From Adiantum capillus-veneris (taxonomy: Eukaryota; Streptophyta; Polypodiopsida; Polypodiales; Pteridaceae), in assembly GCA_014529385.2 (NCBI GenBank), contig CM043969.1, forward strand, positions 18,584,446 through 18,648,445: a stretch of DNA of 64,000 bases, read 5' to 3'. The notes under the pieces are model-generated. The model ran no database searches. It was not told the origin of the DNA and saw nothing but the letters and a program-made list of their open reading frames with translations. Numbering within the stretch: the stretch's first letter is position 1; every line of letters starts with the position of its first letter. Below are positions 44,134 through 55,397 of this stretch, in pieces. Both the position numbers and the translations under genes were made by a program.

Positions 44134-45606
44134 TGTTAGTGGGTTGCCACTGCAAACATCTGTAGCATAGCTATCTGGCATAACATAATGTCAATACTTA
44201 GGAAAGTGACTCGGATGGGATACGGAGACTCTTTGAGGTTGTCAATCTTTAGAAATGAACCTAACAAGCAAACACATCAACTCAACAAGCAAACCAACAC
44301 TCAATGATGAGGGAAATTTGCCTATGTCTTTTCTCACTACTCTAGGTCATCACGCCATTTCGGCACTTGAACGGAATCGGAATGCAACGAAACTTTAGGA
44401 CGAGGTCTAAGACACCTAGGGGCACTACCCTACCAAGTCTGGTTGCAATCTGACAAGGTACCAAAAAATCAAGATCCATCATGAAAAAGGTCATGAAAGC
44501 TACTTTAGGACATACCAAAAATGTCGCCCTATGGTCTTAGAACACTCTCCTATGGTCAAAAATTAATAAAACATTGATTTAAGCACTCAAATTAGATGAT
44601 TAGGCTCACTAATGTGTAGTCACGAATCCTCAACAAAATTGACAATGCTTACACTTGAATGAAAGAGCAAAGAGAGAGGAACACAATGCAAGTTTCAGAA
44701 TAAAAAATGGATTACCCAATCATTAGAAAAGTTGATTACAATTTGGAGCAGCTTAGTAGCTTGACCGTACATTTTATAGAGACCCTTCTTCTTCAAAAGA
44801 TAAGCCTCCTTTCACATTAAAGTTATTGACCTTTATACCTAGGGCTTTCTAAATGGCCAATGGCCGCCTTACGTGGACCTTTACAGTTATCATGACAGAA
44901 TTACAACCCAAGGAATTGACCTGCTACTCTGAAATTAGGATTTACACAGAGTATCACTACACTAGCTCAAAAAAATAATAGAGTACAAATGTGGTGTCTG
45001 ACCAGGTCGGCGCCCATTCGGTCAGGACGCTAACACCAAGCAAGCTACTCAAGTCCTTTTTGCCTAGGTGGAGACCCCCTTGTGGATGGCGTTTCAAGAA
45101 GCACAAAACACCCAAACCTACATGTCAGTGTTTTGCTGCCTAGGAGGCTCCAACCACCGTGTGTTTCAAAATGCCACTCCAAAACATTGTCCAATGAGGC
45201 CTCTGTGTAGCGTGTCAAAATGCTTGAATTAATGATTATACAATGGAGGATCGGTGTACTTATATAGTCACCTTGGAAAATTTTCGTACCCAGATTTTGA
45301 CAAATAAGTAAAATAAATACCTAAAAGCCAAAATAAATAATGAGATCACATTGGGCAACTCACTTGAGATGCCATACCATATCATTGATGTTACTTTATA
45401 ATAAATCCATCGATTAAGGATTGTTACTCCATCAAAGGCCATGATGGTCGTTGAAAATGGAAGCGTTGAGTCAGCTTCAAGTCTTCACTCACTTGATTCA
45501 ATGTAGATCAATTTTCAGTGCTTTGTGATGTGCTCAAATGGTAAAGGTTGACCCACGAACCTAGTGACTTGTATATAGCCAAGTGTTAAGTGGGTCAAAA
45601 TTTACA
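44134..45606 (-). repeat. Probable 5' LTR of an otherwise lost minus-strand element
   Basis: Starts TGTTAGTGGG next to a primer site. The proposed far end (TTTACA, 45606) gives TG...CA termini. A minus-strand TATA box (TATATAAG) lies at 45259-45266, about 340 bases inside that end, as expected for U3. No partner LTR in the window, so the far boundary is tentative. Confidence 0.4.
45259..45266 (-). promoter_or_regulatory. TATA box in the 44134-45606 LTR
   Basis: TATATAAG on the minus strand at a plausible U3 position. Confidence 0.35.
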
Positions 45607-46000
45607 TCAGGTGCAAAAATCTTATCAAAAATTAGGAACACCTTCTCTCAAAATTTGAAGCTTGGTGATTGGCAAGTAGTATGGTACATTGCTTAGAAGA
45701 CAATTCAGACAGTTAGTATCCATAAATTTGTGCTACATGACAAATAAGATAACAGTGTTAAACTATGCATTTGTGCATTCAACCCTAAGAAGAGTGTAGA
45801 ATGTTGAGAATCCAAACTTTAAACCCAAGGCTCTCATATAATGTCCCCAATCTAAAGATTGGGGCAAATTGATAGTTGACCTTCCTTTATTCTCAGGTTC
45901 CATTGACAACACCTTACTCTAATTTTTCAAAGAAGTAAGGATACAAGCAATAGAAGTGAGGAATTCCCCTATCTTTCATGATGGTTGTGGATGTCAGGGT
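45607..46000. other. Unassigned sequence
   Basis: No gene or repeat recognised. Confidence 0.5.
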
Positions 46001-46005
46001 CATAT

Positions 46006-46225
46006 TGTTGGGGTAAGGGTGCTACGCCTTTTGCTCGGGCCGGACGTCCACCAACCGCCCGCCCACATGTGTACATGCCCTTATTCATTACACATATATG
46101 AATAAGGAGCACCTCACTTATACTTCTAGAGGTTGATATCACCCACACAGTCTTGTGCTTCTTCCCTTCTTCGCACGCACTGCATCGTGCACGCACGCAT
46201 GCATCCGCGTACACGCGCACTCACA
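46006..46225 (+). repeat. 5' LTR of the 1.96-kb element
   Basis: 220 bases, TGTTGGGGTAAGG to CACTCACA. The partner at 47739-47961 differs at many positions, so the insertion is not recent. Confidence 0.9.
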
Positions 46226-46227
46226 AG

Positions 46228-46239
46228 TGGTATCAGAGC
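46228..46239 (+). other. Primer-binding site of the 1.96-kb element
   Basis: TGGTATCAGAGC two bases after the 5' LTR, initiator-Met tRNA type. Confidence 0.9.
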
Positions 46240-47726
46240 TTTGATTCAACGGTGGCGGGCGTGGCGACGGAGCTTGGTGCTTCACGGAACCGGATTGGGT
46301 TGATTCAAGACGGTTTCTCGGTGTTCTCCTCGGCATCAGAGATTCCCGTCTGGCGGCGAGAGGCGACCTCGGCATCGGTTTTGACACCAATTTTGGCGGT
46401 TCTACGGCTATGACGAACCATTCCAGAGCGATTTTTTCCCTCTAGAGCACTCAGTTGTTGGCAGGTGTTTTCAATTGACGTGTTTACCAATCGATAAGGT
46501 AGTGTGTGCCAATTTTCAGCGGTTTTGCTCACACGTTGCACAATCTTTCCAGTTTGCGGCACATGTAGTGCTCATGTACGACTCTGTGTAGCTTTTCAGA
46601 GAGCCTTTTTTGCACAGATGCCACAGTTTTCTATGTCACACTGCATCGTGACTAGTTTAACACCTTCTCTAGTGGGAATTTTGGTTGTCTACACTTGACC
46701 GATGGTTCAGTGTTTGACATAGAGGGTTTAGAAGATGTTGTTTGTCTTTGCCCAGTGGTGCATTATACACGCTACGACATGTGCGCTACATTCCTCAGCT
46801 GAGACAGAGCTTGATCGCAGTGAGACCATTAGCAGACTTTGGTTGTCAGATACTGCTTAGAAAGTAGTTTTTCCATATGCATTGCGGTTCATTAGTGATC
46901 GCCAGAGGAGCCCGCAGTGGCCTGATATATCCTATGCATATGTGAGGTTCGAAACGGTGTAGTTTCGGTTTGGTTGCTGGCATGCTTTGAGCGAGAGACA
47001 AGACGTGTCTCTTTCACCAATGATCTCCATCATGCTCAGGAAACAGAGTATTTAGTTGTGCAGGACGTGCCAAGAGACTCTGTAGAGATAGAGATAGAGC
47101 GACAGTGCTCTAGTGAGACACATCAGGTGTTGTCAGACTTTATGTAGGCAGAGGTAAAGCAGGTCTGCTCCCTAGAGACATAGACAGAGATGACAAATAT
47201 GGAGTTTTTTTGGTATGCTCATGTTAGAGGCTGATGACTTGGTACCATGATGCACAGTTTTGCCTATGGGTGAGAGGGACGTAGCTTCCCAAGTGTTGGT
47301 GTTGACGCATCCATACGCGATGGGTAGTCCTGATGATGCAGTGATTGTAAATAACGTAGGGGAGGTGAGTACAGCCAGGTTTGCACAGATTTCGTCAACG
47401 TTCAAGTGTCTCATGTTCGACTTGTTAGTGTCGAGGCCCAATCTAGCAGCTCTGCAGTGGGAGAATTTGCAGCAGGGGTTGTCAATCGTGCGATGACTGA
47501 CACTAGCATGATGCATAGTGGAGTTTTGCAGACCATACAAAGTAATAGGCGGGATTTACATGCAGGCTCTAGCGTGGGTACGCATGCTTGTCTACCACTA
47601 GAGCCGATACGATTGCGTGTAGATCGACAAAGTGAGTCAATGGGCATAGGGTGAGAGAGTCTCACTTAGTTTCTTGTACAAACTAGTGGTTTTGCTAGTA
47701 GGCCTCACTTATCAACACATCGCCTT
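46240..47726. other. Interior of the 1.96-kb element, no coding frame recognised
   Basis: Only short frames on either strand. No conserved retroelement motif found. Confidence 0.6.
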
Positions 47727-47738
47727 TAAGTGGGAGTT
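47727..47738 (+). other. Polypurine tract of the 1.96-kb element
   Basis: TAAGTGGGAGTT directly before the 3' LTR. Confidence 0.65.
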
Positions 47739-47961
47739 TGTTGGGGTAAAGGCGCTACATCTTTTGCCCGAGCCGGACGTCCATTGTTCGATCGCTTGTC
47801 TACATGTGTACATGCCCTTATTCATTATACATATATGAATAAAGAGCACCTCACTTATACTTCCAGAGGTTGCTCCACCCACATGGTCTCGTGCTTCTCC
47901 CCTTCCCTGCATGCACCTCATTGTGTACGTACGCACGCATCCGCGCACACACGCACTCACA
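47739..47961 (+). repeat. 3' LTR of the 1.96-kb element
   Basis: 223 bases, TGTTGGGGTAAAGG to CACTCACA. Confidence 0.9.
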
Positions 47962-47966
47962 CATAC

Positions 47967-49553
47967 ACCACAAGCAACGTCAATAACCCAAAGTTTATGA
48001 TAAGAGCTAGATCCTATATCACAAAAATAAAATCTCATTGACATACTTAGGATCTATAAGCGCTTTTTCCCCACGTTTAAGAGGCACGACCGCTATCCAT
48101 AAAATCTTAGATGTGATATGAGACTTATCCTTATCTAACGAATAGATCTGTGAAAAGTTCCCAATTAATCGGGTCCGCCCATCCATAAACATAGTTCCAT
48201 TTGGATACTAGCTTCCACTTTTCATACCGCACTCACCCACTCCTCTTGTTTTTTAATTACTACCATATTGTTTTACATGTACAATCAAGGTTCCTTCATT
48301 GATTTCAGGCACAGGTTCTTACATGTAGCCCTTCAAACATCATCCAAGTAATTCTTTCTCAAACAAAGTTTAATAAAAAACAGTCCTCGCTAACTGCGAG
48401 TTGCATCTGGCAAAAGCATGCCCTATCAGTAACTTCCTTTTCTAGGGATAACTTTCCATAGTGATCAACCAAATTTACCTTAGATTAACCAATTCTTTTG
48501 CCAAACAATTCTTTCAACTTAATTTAGATAAACGCATGCTTGTCTTTTGCAATGATAATCACATTCTTGGTCAGTTTAAGTCATCCTAAGCTTCTTATAC
48601 CAAGGTCAACTTATGTATGAACAATGCAAAAACTGACAATCGAGTTACCAAAATAGGAGCAAATACAACAAAAACCTGCGACGATTGAGGATGGCCACCA
48701 ACAACCTCATTCTTCGGAACCACAAGTTAACAGTTCACTGGAGGTTCACGAACAACATTGGAGCTTCGTGTTCTCTTCCTTGGTGAGGCCATCTCTCACG
48801 CAGTACACAGAGAAGATAAAAGGGTTTAACACTAAAATCAATCGGAACCACATGGATGTTAGCTACAACAAGGAGATATACTTATAACCATTTGTAAATT
48901 ACATAAGAATATGACTCTAGTGCAAGGTTTATGAATCCATTTATCTAGAAACATCTTCTATCACCTAAACAACCTTATGTAGGAAGAAAACCATGCTTCA
49001 CATTCCACATTCGAGTAATCAAGAAAAGGGGTATTTTAATGAAGAATAATATCCTTGAATAATAACATGTAGGGTAATTGAGATAGAAAAAATCACACAA
49101 AACGAATGGATTCTACTCCCTCATTATTAGTGTGTGCGTACATAATACACTCACATACAGACATGCTTTTCACACAGTTTAGTTTAGGTAGATTGAAAAC
49201 TCAAGCTTAATCCTATATTCTTTTGAGAATATAGACAACAAGGAAGTTTAGCTCAATGGTTAGTTACCTTGCGGTTAAGCGTTCTCCAACTAAAACAATA
49301 CTGGGATGGGTGAACTCTCAGAAAGTTTTGACCCTTTTACCCCTCGCATGTAGCCAATGGCACCAAGGAAGGCTTTGTAGCCTTGTTGCCAACAAGTACG
49401 CCAAAGACTATGCATTGGTCGTCGCCTTGAGAATGGTCGATTGCTCTTTCTTTGCCTATTCTATGCTCAATCTCTTATCTCTTTTTATAGGCTTCCCGGG
49501 TGTGTTATCTTTGGTACATGTTTTTCGGATCCTTGCCTCGCGTATCACTTTTT
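47967..49553. other. Unassigned sequence downstream of CNX7
   Basis: No clear gene. A possible minus-strand first exon (48792-48676) reads MASPRKRTRSSNVVREPPVN and beyond, but contains a TAA after 21 codons, followed by a CAG/GT donor. A tRNA A-box-like string (TAGCTCAATGG, 49249) has no good B box. Confidence 0.3.
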
Positions 49554-49715
49554 TTGGCTACATGTCTCTCGCTTCAATACTTCTTGCATAGTCAACTATG
49601 AGCAACTTTTGCTTTTAGTTATCAGCTCATATTCTTGGCTACATGTCTCTCACGTCAATACTTCTTGCGTAGTCAATTATGAGCAACTTTTTCTTTCAGT
49701 TATGAGTTCATATCG
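49554..49715. repeat. Tandem duplication, two units of 81 bases
   Basis: Unit starts TTGGCTACATGTCTCTC at 49554 and again at 49635, with a few differences (for example GCTTCAA against ACGTCAA). Confidence 0.9.
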
Positions 49716-51270
49716 GCCTCTCTTTTTGGTCATTTTTTTTCGATTATCCGAGAGCCACAAAATATTCAACTTTCACTTTTAAAAATACGGCCTCTAAAAC
49801 CTTCTCTTTCCTAAAAGTAAGGCCTCTAAAACCTTCTCTCTACTCCCTAAGATTTAAAACATAGGATTGACTAGCTTGCACATAGAATGTCCGATTTCAA
49901 AGTCGACAGTTTTGAACAAATCCTTAATTATTAACACACTTAAGAATGCTCATATGGGCCTTGAATGGAAGCAAATTTGAGCAAAATTTATTGATAAAAA
50001 CTCAAGATACATTACAAATTGGGTGCAACTTCTCTCTTTCCATAGAATCCACTATTGTCAAAACCAAGTCCTCCACTCTTAGAGTTATCTTTCACACTCA
50101 TACTCTCTTACTAGTCAATTTACTCCTTTTCCTTCCACATTTTTGTTTTTTACAAAAGTTTAAGCTTCCTTGGCGCACATGAAGTAGTTAACAAGGAATG
50201 TGTACCTATAACCTAGCCAACCTTCCTACTCTCCTGTTGCACACAAAAGCCTACATTTATGCATAACCATGAGGAGTCAAAGATAAGACTAGAACCAAAG
50301 TATTCTACTTGAATTCTACAAACTCCAGAGGCACATTCTCTAGCTATCCCTATTTTCAAAGAGTTGTATGCAAATCTACCAGAGCCTCATTTTTTGGTAG
50401 ACAAAAAGCACAATGAGTTGCCTGTATAAAGCAATTGAAGACTTCCTCATTGATGATAACTGACCCGACCAAGAAGAGTAAAGAAGGCAATCATTCGGTG
50501 TCGGTAAAAATTAAGAAAGAAAACGGTATGCAGTTAGGAATAGAAAGAGGAAAAAATGGAATCCTTCAATGACAAATGATGTTCTGTCTCCATACCGTTG
50601 GTCAAATATTGCCGCTATATAACAATCTATTTCTGATTCAATCAATTGCATAAGATGTCTTAAAAGCTTTTAGAAACTCGTGATAGCACTATTCATCAGA
50701 TCCTCAATTTGTCATTAGTATGAAACTATGCCTGAACATTGCATCAACTTCTACAAACTTCATATACCTCATTGGATCCGAGATAAGCCCAAAGACATTT
50801 AAATGTATAGACTATGGTAGTCACCCATAAGACAATACAATCATCAACTCCACCATGCACAATCTCTCTCTGTCTCTCAAATCATGTTAAACTCATTGTA
50901 GAGTAAGATATATTGATCATCTTAGAATATATTAAAGGACTTCAGGTAAAAACCTCATAGAGCTTAAGGAGATTAGAACATTCACACTCTCTTCATGACC
51001 TTTCTTCATCCAAGAAATCAAAGAGCTAAGAATAATTGCAAGCTCCAAGGAGCTTTGAACAAGCCACTGAAAGCCAATTTCTAATGTGGATTTGGACAAC
51101 AGATGAGAGCCAAGTCTCACACGACTTTGTTATGAATCCGCAAAACCAAAGGCTAGACATCTAGCAAGCAAGACTGATATGAATTGAGGCTTCTAGACAG
51201 CAAATATGTGCCATCCCCAAGCCAGAAAACACATGCCAATTTGCTCCCATCTATCCAAGACCGTAATTGA
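49716..51270. other. Unassigned sequence, including the CNX7 3' flank
   Basis: No further gene, RNA or repeat recognised. The part next to 51270 should contain the CNX7 3' untranslated region, but I cannot place a polyadenylation site. Confidence 0.45.
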
Positions 51271-51567
51271 TCAACCACCGCTTATTGGTGGTATGAAAGC
51301 AAGCTCATCCCCATTCTTGACAATCGAAGATTCATCTACGTATTCTTGGTTTTGGGCTACAAGCATGCAAGCCTTTATCTCCTCCAAACCTGGAAATTGC
51401 CTTATAATGAGATTCACACAATCTTTGATGGTTTTAGAGCTTTGTTTCTCCTCCATTTTCAAAGTAGTCTCGGAAAGACCTGCTATTTCCCTTGCTCTAG
51501 CAAAGAAAAGCACCTTCACTTCTTGACCTTTCCCCTCCAAATTCTTTTGAGTGGCTTGATCCTCCAT
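51271..51567 (-). CDS. CNX7: Molybdopterin synthase sulfur carrier (small) subunit
   Basis: A 98-residue MoaD/MOCS2A-family protein, a ubiquitin-like sulfur carrier. As a thiocarboxylate on its C-terminal glycine it supplies sulfur to the large subunit, which converts precursor Z (cPMP) to molybdopterin in cytosolic molybdenum-cofactor synthesis. Visible: a variable N-terminus (1-17), VKVLFFARAREIAGLSE at about 18-34, FPGLEEIKACMLVAQNQEYV in the middle, and the diagnostic C-terminus DELAFIPPISGG ending exactly in Gly-Gly. The length matches plant CNX7 (just under 100 residues). ATG 51567 is the first in frame after an upstream TAA. The frame is intact and without introns. It is the only recognisable host gene here and lies among decayed retroelements. 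A processed copy cannot be excluded. Confidence 0.92.
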   Translation of the reverse strand: MEDQATQKNLEGKGQEVKVLFFARAREIAGLSETTLKMEEKQSSKTIKDCVNLIIRQFPGLEEIKACMLVAQNQEYVDESSIVKNGDELAFIPPISGG

Positions 51568-51603
51568 CCAATACTCCTTAATATCAGCACAAAGGACTTA
51601 TAA

Positions 51604-51606
<3 letters not shown>

Positions 51607-51644
<38 letters not shown>

Positions 51645-51654
51645 CACACACACA
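51607..51654. repeat. (TC)n(CA)n microsatellite in the CNX7 5' flank
   Basis: About 36 bases of TC and 12 of CA. On the gene strand it is a (GA)n run 40-80 bases upstream of the CNX7 ATG, so it may lie in the 5' untranslated region or core promoter, where GA runs are common in plants. Confidence 0.85.
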
Positions 51655-52467
51655 CGACCTTTTTGTCTCATAGGTCATTTTGACCTTTGGAAGACGTTAA
51701 TATAACATTTCATTACATTTCTGTTTCTAGGGGTCATTTGAGGATGCGCCTGTCCTCAAGGTACCGTACAAATCAATAATATGTGCAAGGACTTCAAGAT
51801 CAGGTTGGTCAGTAGGAGTCATAGAGGATGAACCAGGGCGGCCCAGCCGATTGAACTATCGCACTCGCTATGGAGAGTGTGAACTAGCTCTATCCACATA
51901 CCACTGGATGTAACCGCAGAAGCTGAAGGCTGACCACCAATAAAACGTAAGCACCTAGCCTTCCAAATCACTCATAAGGTGACTGCAACCACAGTAGCGA
52001 AAATCAACTTGCGGGGATGTGTCTCAAAAGCATGTATAGCATGGCCGTCGGTAACCGAGATTTGTCAACAGGAAAATGGGACCTCACCCTCCCCCTCAAA
52101 ACTAAGATGAGGACCCTTGAACTGTAGCAGCCAACAAACAGAACCCCAAGAGACAAAGCCTGTGCAAATGGCCTCTCGACAGAGCAAGGCACAAACAGAA
52201 CACAAGACCATATGCGCATGTGGGCAAACCCAAAGACTGGCTAATAGTCTCCTCTACATGTAAGGTGCAACGCAGGGTCCAATCATGGCCAATATTGCCA
52301 GTCCATGTCCCCACTGGCAATCCAGCATGAATGATCAAACACATGAAATAGCGGCGGCTAATCTGCAAATCCCAGAGAAAGGACCAAAATCTGTACATGA
52401 AGGCATGAAATAGACCAGCATCCAGCAATACAAACTCTGATGCCGCAGTGAATTATGCCGACCAATT
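51655..52467. other. CNX7 upstream flank and unassigned GC-richer sequence
   Basis: The CNX7 promoter should begin here, but no certain TATA box is seen (a TTATATTAA string on the minus strand near 51697-51705 is a candidate). The rest shows only short minus-strand frames with no recognisable motif. Confidence 0.35.
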
Positions 52468-52923
52468 CTAGCAGAAAACTCGAAGAAAGAGATAGTATGC
52501 GGCTGAGGGCCAACACCACTCCCCAAGTGCCCATGATAACCATGAGAGAGGTCTGCTCTCCCAAATCCATAACGGCCACGAGTGGACATCATCGGGTGAG
52601 AAACTCAGGTCGACTACACGATGTTGCCCATACGAGCCTAGCACACAAGTAGGGTCCCACCCAGCCAAGGAGCAGAAATCCTCGGACAGAATGGCAACAA
52701 ACTCCAGCCTCGCATGCAGCAGAACGCAACCAAGGCGAGCACCGAAGGGAGTACGTCTAGCTTCAAACATACCCCCATCATGAGTAGGCAGATCAGCAGG
52801 GCCCTGCATCACCTCACGCCAAGAAGGAGAAAGCGAATCGTCAATCTGTACAATCCAAGTATGTATCCCTTTACGGAGACCAAACGAAGACTGACACCAA
52901 ATGGTGTCACAAATCCCCTCCAA
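52468..52923 (-). CDS. Hypothetical minus-strand ORF, possible gene fragment
   Basis: 151 codons open. A segment reading SFGLRKGIHTWIVQIDD has a related copy in the same relative frame at about 54450-54388 (LCKEIHTWMVEIDD), which suggests both once coded for protein. The Trp-rich GIHTWIVQIDD pattern loosely recalls SPRY-type strands, too weak to assign. Intron-exon structure unknown. May be part of an unclassified repeat. Confidence 0.25.
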   Translation of the reverse strand: MEGICDTIWCQSSFGLRKGIHTWIVQIDDSLSPSWREVMQGPADLPTHDGGMFEARRTPFGARLGCVLLHARLEFVAILSEDFCSLAGWDPTCVLGSYGQHRVVDLSFSPDDVHSWPLWIWESRPLSWLSWALGEWCWPSAAYYLFLRVFC

Positions 52924-53412
52924 GGGGCCCCCACTCTATTGCTAGAGTGCTATTTGCTTTAGATTGCAAACATGCTGATACAATGGATCTAGATGCTGAG
53001 ATGTTGATGGGATTGGATACAAGCTAATGTTAGATATATATACACAGATGCTTCACTGTCATTTTGCTCACCCTTTATTTGTTGTTTGTGTCAGATTTGG
53101 ATGAAGATGAGGAAAGGCCTAGTTTGGCAGCTACCTAGCTCTGAGGGGTGCTAGTTGGGGAAGCGCACTTTATTGACTGGGCTGGCTGGGATAGAGAGCC
53201 TTCAGCATCTCTTGCTGAGTGGTCACAACATTGTTGTTTGGATGCACAGTCCATCTCTCTCTCTCTTATCACTCACAAAACCTTCACTCACAATATCATT
53301 ATCTCTCTTTGTCTATTGCACGTCTCTCTTATTAAAGTAAAAGGAACCTTGTGTACGTATTGAGCACTCATCCTGGGCTATCACCATCAATCATATCCAC
53401 TGCACCTAACAT
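52924..53412. other. Probable LTR ending at 53411, left boundary not found
   Basis: The last 70 bases (AAAGGAACCTTG...CACTCATCCTGGGC...ACTGCACCTAACA) resemble the end of the solo LTR at 55398-56484, and a primer site follows. This marks a 5' LTR of that broader family. I could not find its TG start or a partner. Confidence 0.45.
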
Positions 53413-53426
53413 TGGTATCAGAGCTC
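53413..53426 (+). other. Isolated primer-binding site
   Basis: TGGTATCAGAGCTC one base after the LTR-like end CACCTAACA. Initiator-Met tRNA type. Confidence 0.7.
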
Positions 53427-54976
53427 TTTGGCAATGCTTCGGTAGAATCACTCAAGAAAAGAACCTAAAGAACCACAAAAAAAAATTTGCTTGTTTGAGA
53501 TTGCATGTAATATAACCCGCCAATACACAGTAGAGGGAGGTACTAATCCAATTACCTTACATAGAGCATTAAGAAGAAAAGAGAACACAGATGCGTCCAA
53601 CGACTAGAACGTCACTGCGCACACAAAGACCGACACCCTGTAGGCCCCAGAGACGGTGCCCCTTTCCGTAGTTCTTTACTCAATTAAGAACAGACGATCC
53701 GAACACGTAGATCAAAGTCTCACAAAGCTGTCCAAACCTGGCGAGGGCTGAAATTACAGGTTTTTGACCCAATTTCAGCAACATAACGACGTTAAAACCT
53801 CGTAGGCCAAAAGCACATGTCTAGGACGAATTCGCTCGCAATTTAGAAGCTTTCTGGTGAGCTGTAACAGAATTTCAGCGCGCTGTAATTCCCTCTTTTG
53901 TCACTGCCAGGTGCCCAAAGCCCTATACACGCATCCCAAGGCTTTCTCGAGGCTCCCCTGGTGCTAATTTGCAGTTTAGGCACGAAACCCTAAGCCTGTA
54001 GAAAAATACAGCAGGCTGTAATTCTCTGTTTTGGATTGTTTTTAGCGGAGCGAACAGGTCTACGCGTGTCCCAAGAGCTCTTGCACGCAATGGGACAGTC
54101 CCCTTGTGATTTGGACAAGTTTTTACGCGAGAAAACTCTCCAAATTCGCAATCTTTCACGAAGGGACTGTGCATACCTATGGGGGATTAGCAATTAGCTA
54201 ATCTGGTTCCTGTTCATGTGAGCGCAAGGCCACCGAAGGGTGCACCCGCAGGAAGGAGTTGAGCTTCGGTAAGAGATAAAGCCTTCTTAAGCCAGATTGC
54301 AAGCAGTACGAAGCAGTACCAAGGACCCTTTGAATGTCATTCGATAGGCCCACAATGCACTATGGAGCTTGACATCCCACTCTTCGCATCGTCAATCTCT
54401 ACCATCCAAGTATGTATTTCTTTGCACAGACTAAACTAAGCAAACAATGAACTGTACATCCAAACAACCATGCCGTGGCCATTCAACAAGGGATGTTGCA
54501 GTCCTTTTGTCCCAGCCAGCCCAAGAAAGATGAGTCAGCACCTGTCACATGCAGCGAAATTGAAAAGGTGAAGATCTAAGTTTTACACTTCCACAAATCC
54601 TTTACTTATTTTCCTTGCGTTAGTGATTGCTTTTAGCTTGAATGATGGTTCCTCTATTCTTTCTCCGAAGAGAGGGAATGAGAGAATGCAATAGAGATGT
54701 GTAGAGGGGGAGAGAAAGAGAGAGGAGAGAAGAGCGACACCCGATGGGGTCCCAACCAACCCTCTCATGGACCCCCCACACTGTTGCCGATGTGGTATTT
54801 GCTTTAGATTGCATAAATGGAATGTATACACAATGCAATACCACTAGTGCACACTCTACTGAGTCGAATGATGACTTTCGCCGCGGTAACTCCTCAAGGC
54901 AAGGCACCTCTAGGGCTGATTTGATGCACCTTAGGATCCTTCTCAATGTAGGATTGCGGATGGCCACCAAGGGGCT
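53427..54976. other. Decayed interior sequence, no gene recognised
   Basis: Contains 54388-54450 and 54742-54840, related to 52838-52985 in the same orientation, and 54442-54528, related to 53171-53262 in inverted orientation. Looks like a mosaic of an unclassified repeat. Confidence 0.4.
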
Positions 54977-54981
54977 GATTT

Positions 54982-55397
54982 TGTCACGATTGTGACGTAT
55001 TCTCTGTCTTGGTATTACCTTCTTGTTTGATTTTTTTGCAGATATAAAGACGCACTAGATCTGAAACCCCCGATTCTCCAAAGGATGCGTCCCTTCGCCC
55101 AAGAGTCGCACCTGTTCAGCGAATAGCCATGCCTCTTCAGTGAATGGCTCTTCAGTGAATGGCTGTACCTTTACGCCGAAGCGTCATGACTCTACAGCAG
55201 AAGGACACGACTATTGGCTTAGAGTCATGTCTCTTGACCTATGGTCATGTCTTTTCATCGTGTCTCTTCAATTTCTATATAAAAACACCCTTGTAACACA
55301 TTTCAAGCATTCAATGAATCAAACATAGAGTCTAAGTCTTGTCTCTGAGTCAAGTTCAAGTTTCTCAAGTCTTAATCATGAGTTTAAGTACTTAATT
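54982..55397 (+). repeat. 5' LTR of the GATTT element, first part
   Basis: Matches 59258-59674, with a small internal duplication (CTTCAGTGAATGG twice) not found in the 3' copy. Contains TATATAAAA near 55277. Confidence 0.92.

Larger units (their letters stand above)
46001..47966 (+). mobile_element. 1.96-kb non-autonomous LTR retrotransposon
   Basis: Element proper 46006-47961 with LTRs of about 220 bases and a near-matching TSD (CATAT at 46001-46005, CATAC at 47962-47966). The primer site is of the initiator-Met type and a polypurine tract (TAAGTGGGAGTT) precedes the 3' LTR. The 1.5-kb interior has no RT, integrase or gag motif. It is larger than typical TRIM elements but clearly dependent on enzymes in trans. 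Confidence 0.88.

Noticed and set aside
45969-46413. Short ORFs on both strands across the 46006 LTR
   Set aside because: They overlap the LTR and primer site and have no recognised motif or conservation in the second LTR.
49233-49300. tRNA-derived SINE head (A-box-like TAGCTCAATGG)
   Set aside because: No acceptable B box at the right distance, no poly-A tail and no target duplication seen.
52004-52592. Minus-strand Leu/Cys/Trp-rich frames
   Set aside because: They overlap one another in different frames without a recognisable domain. Only 52468-52923 has weak support from a related copy.
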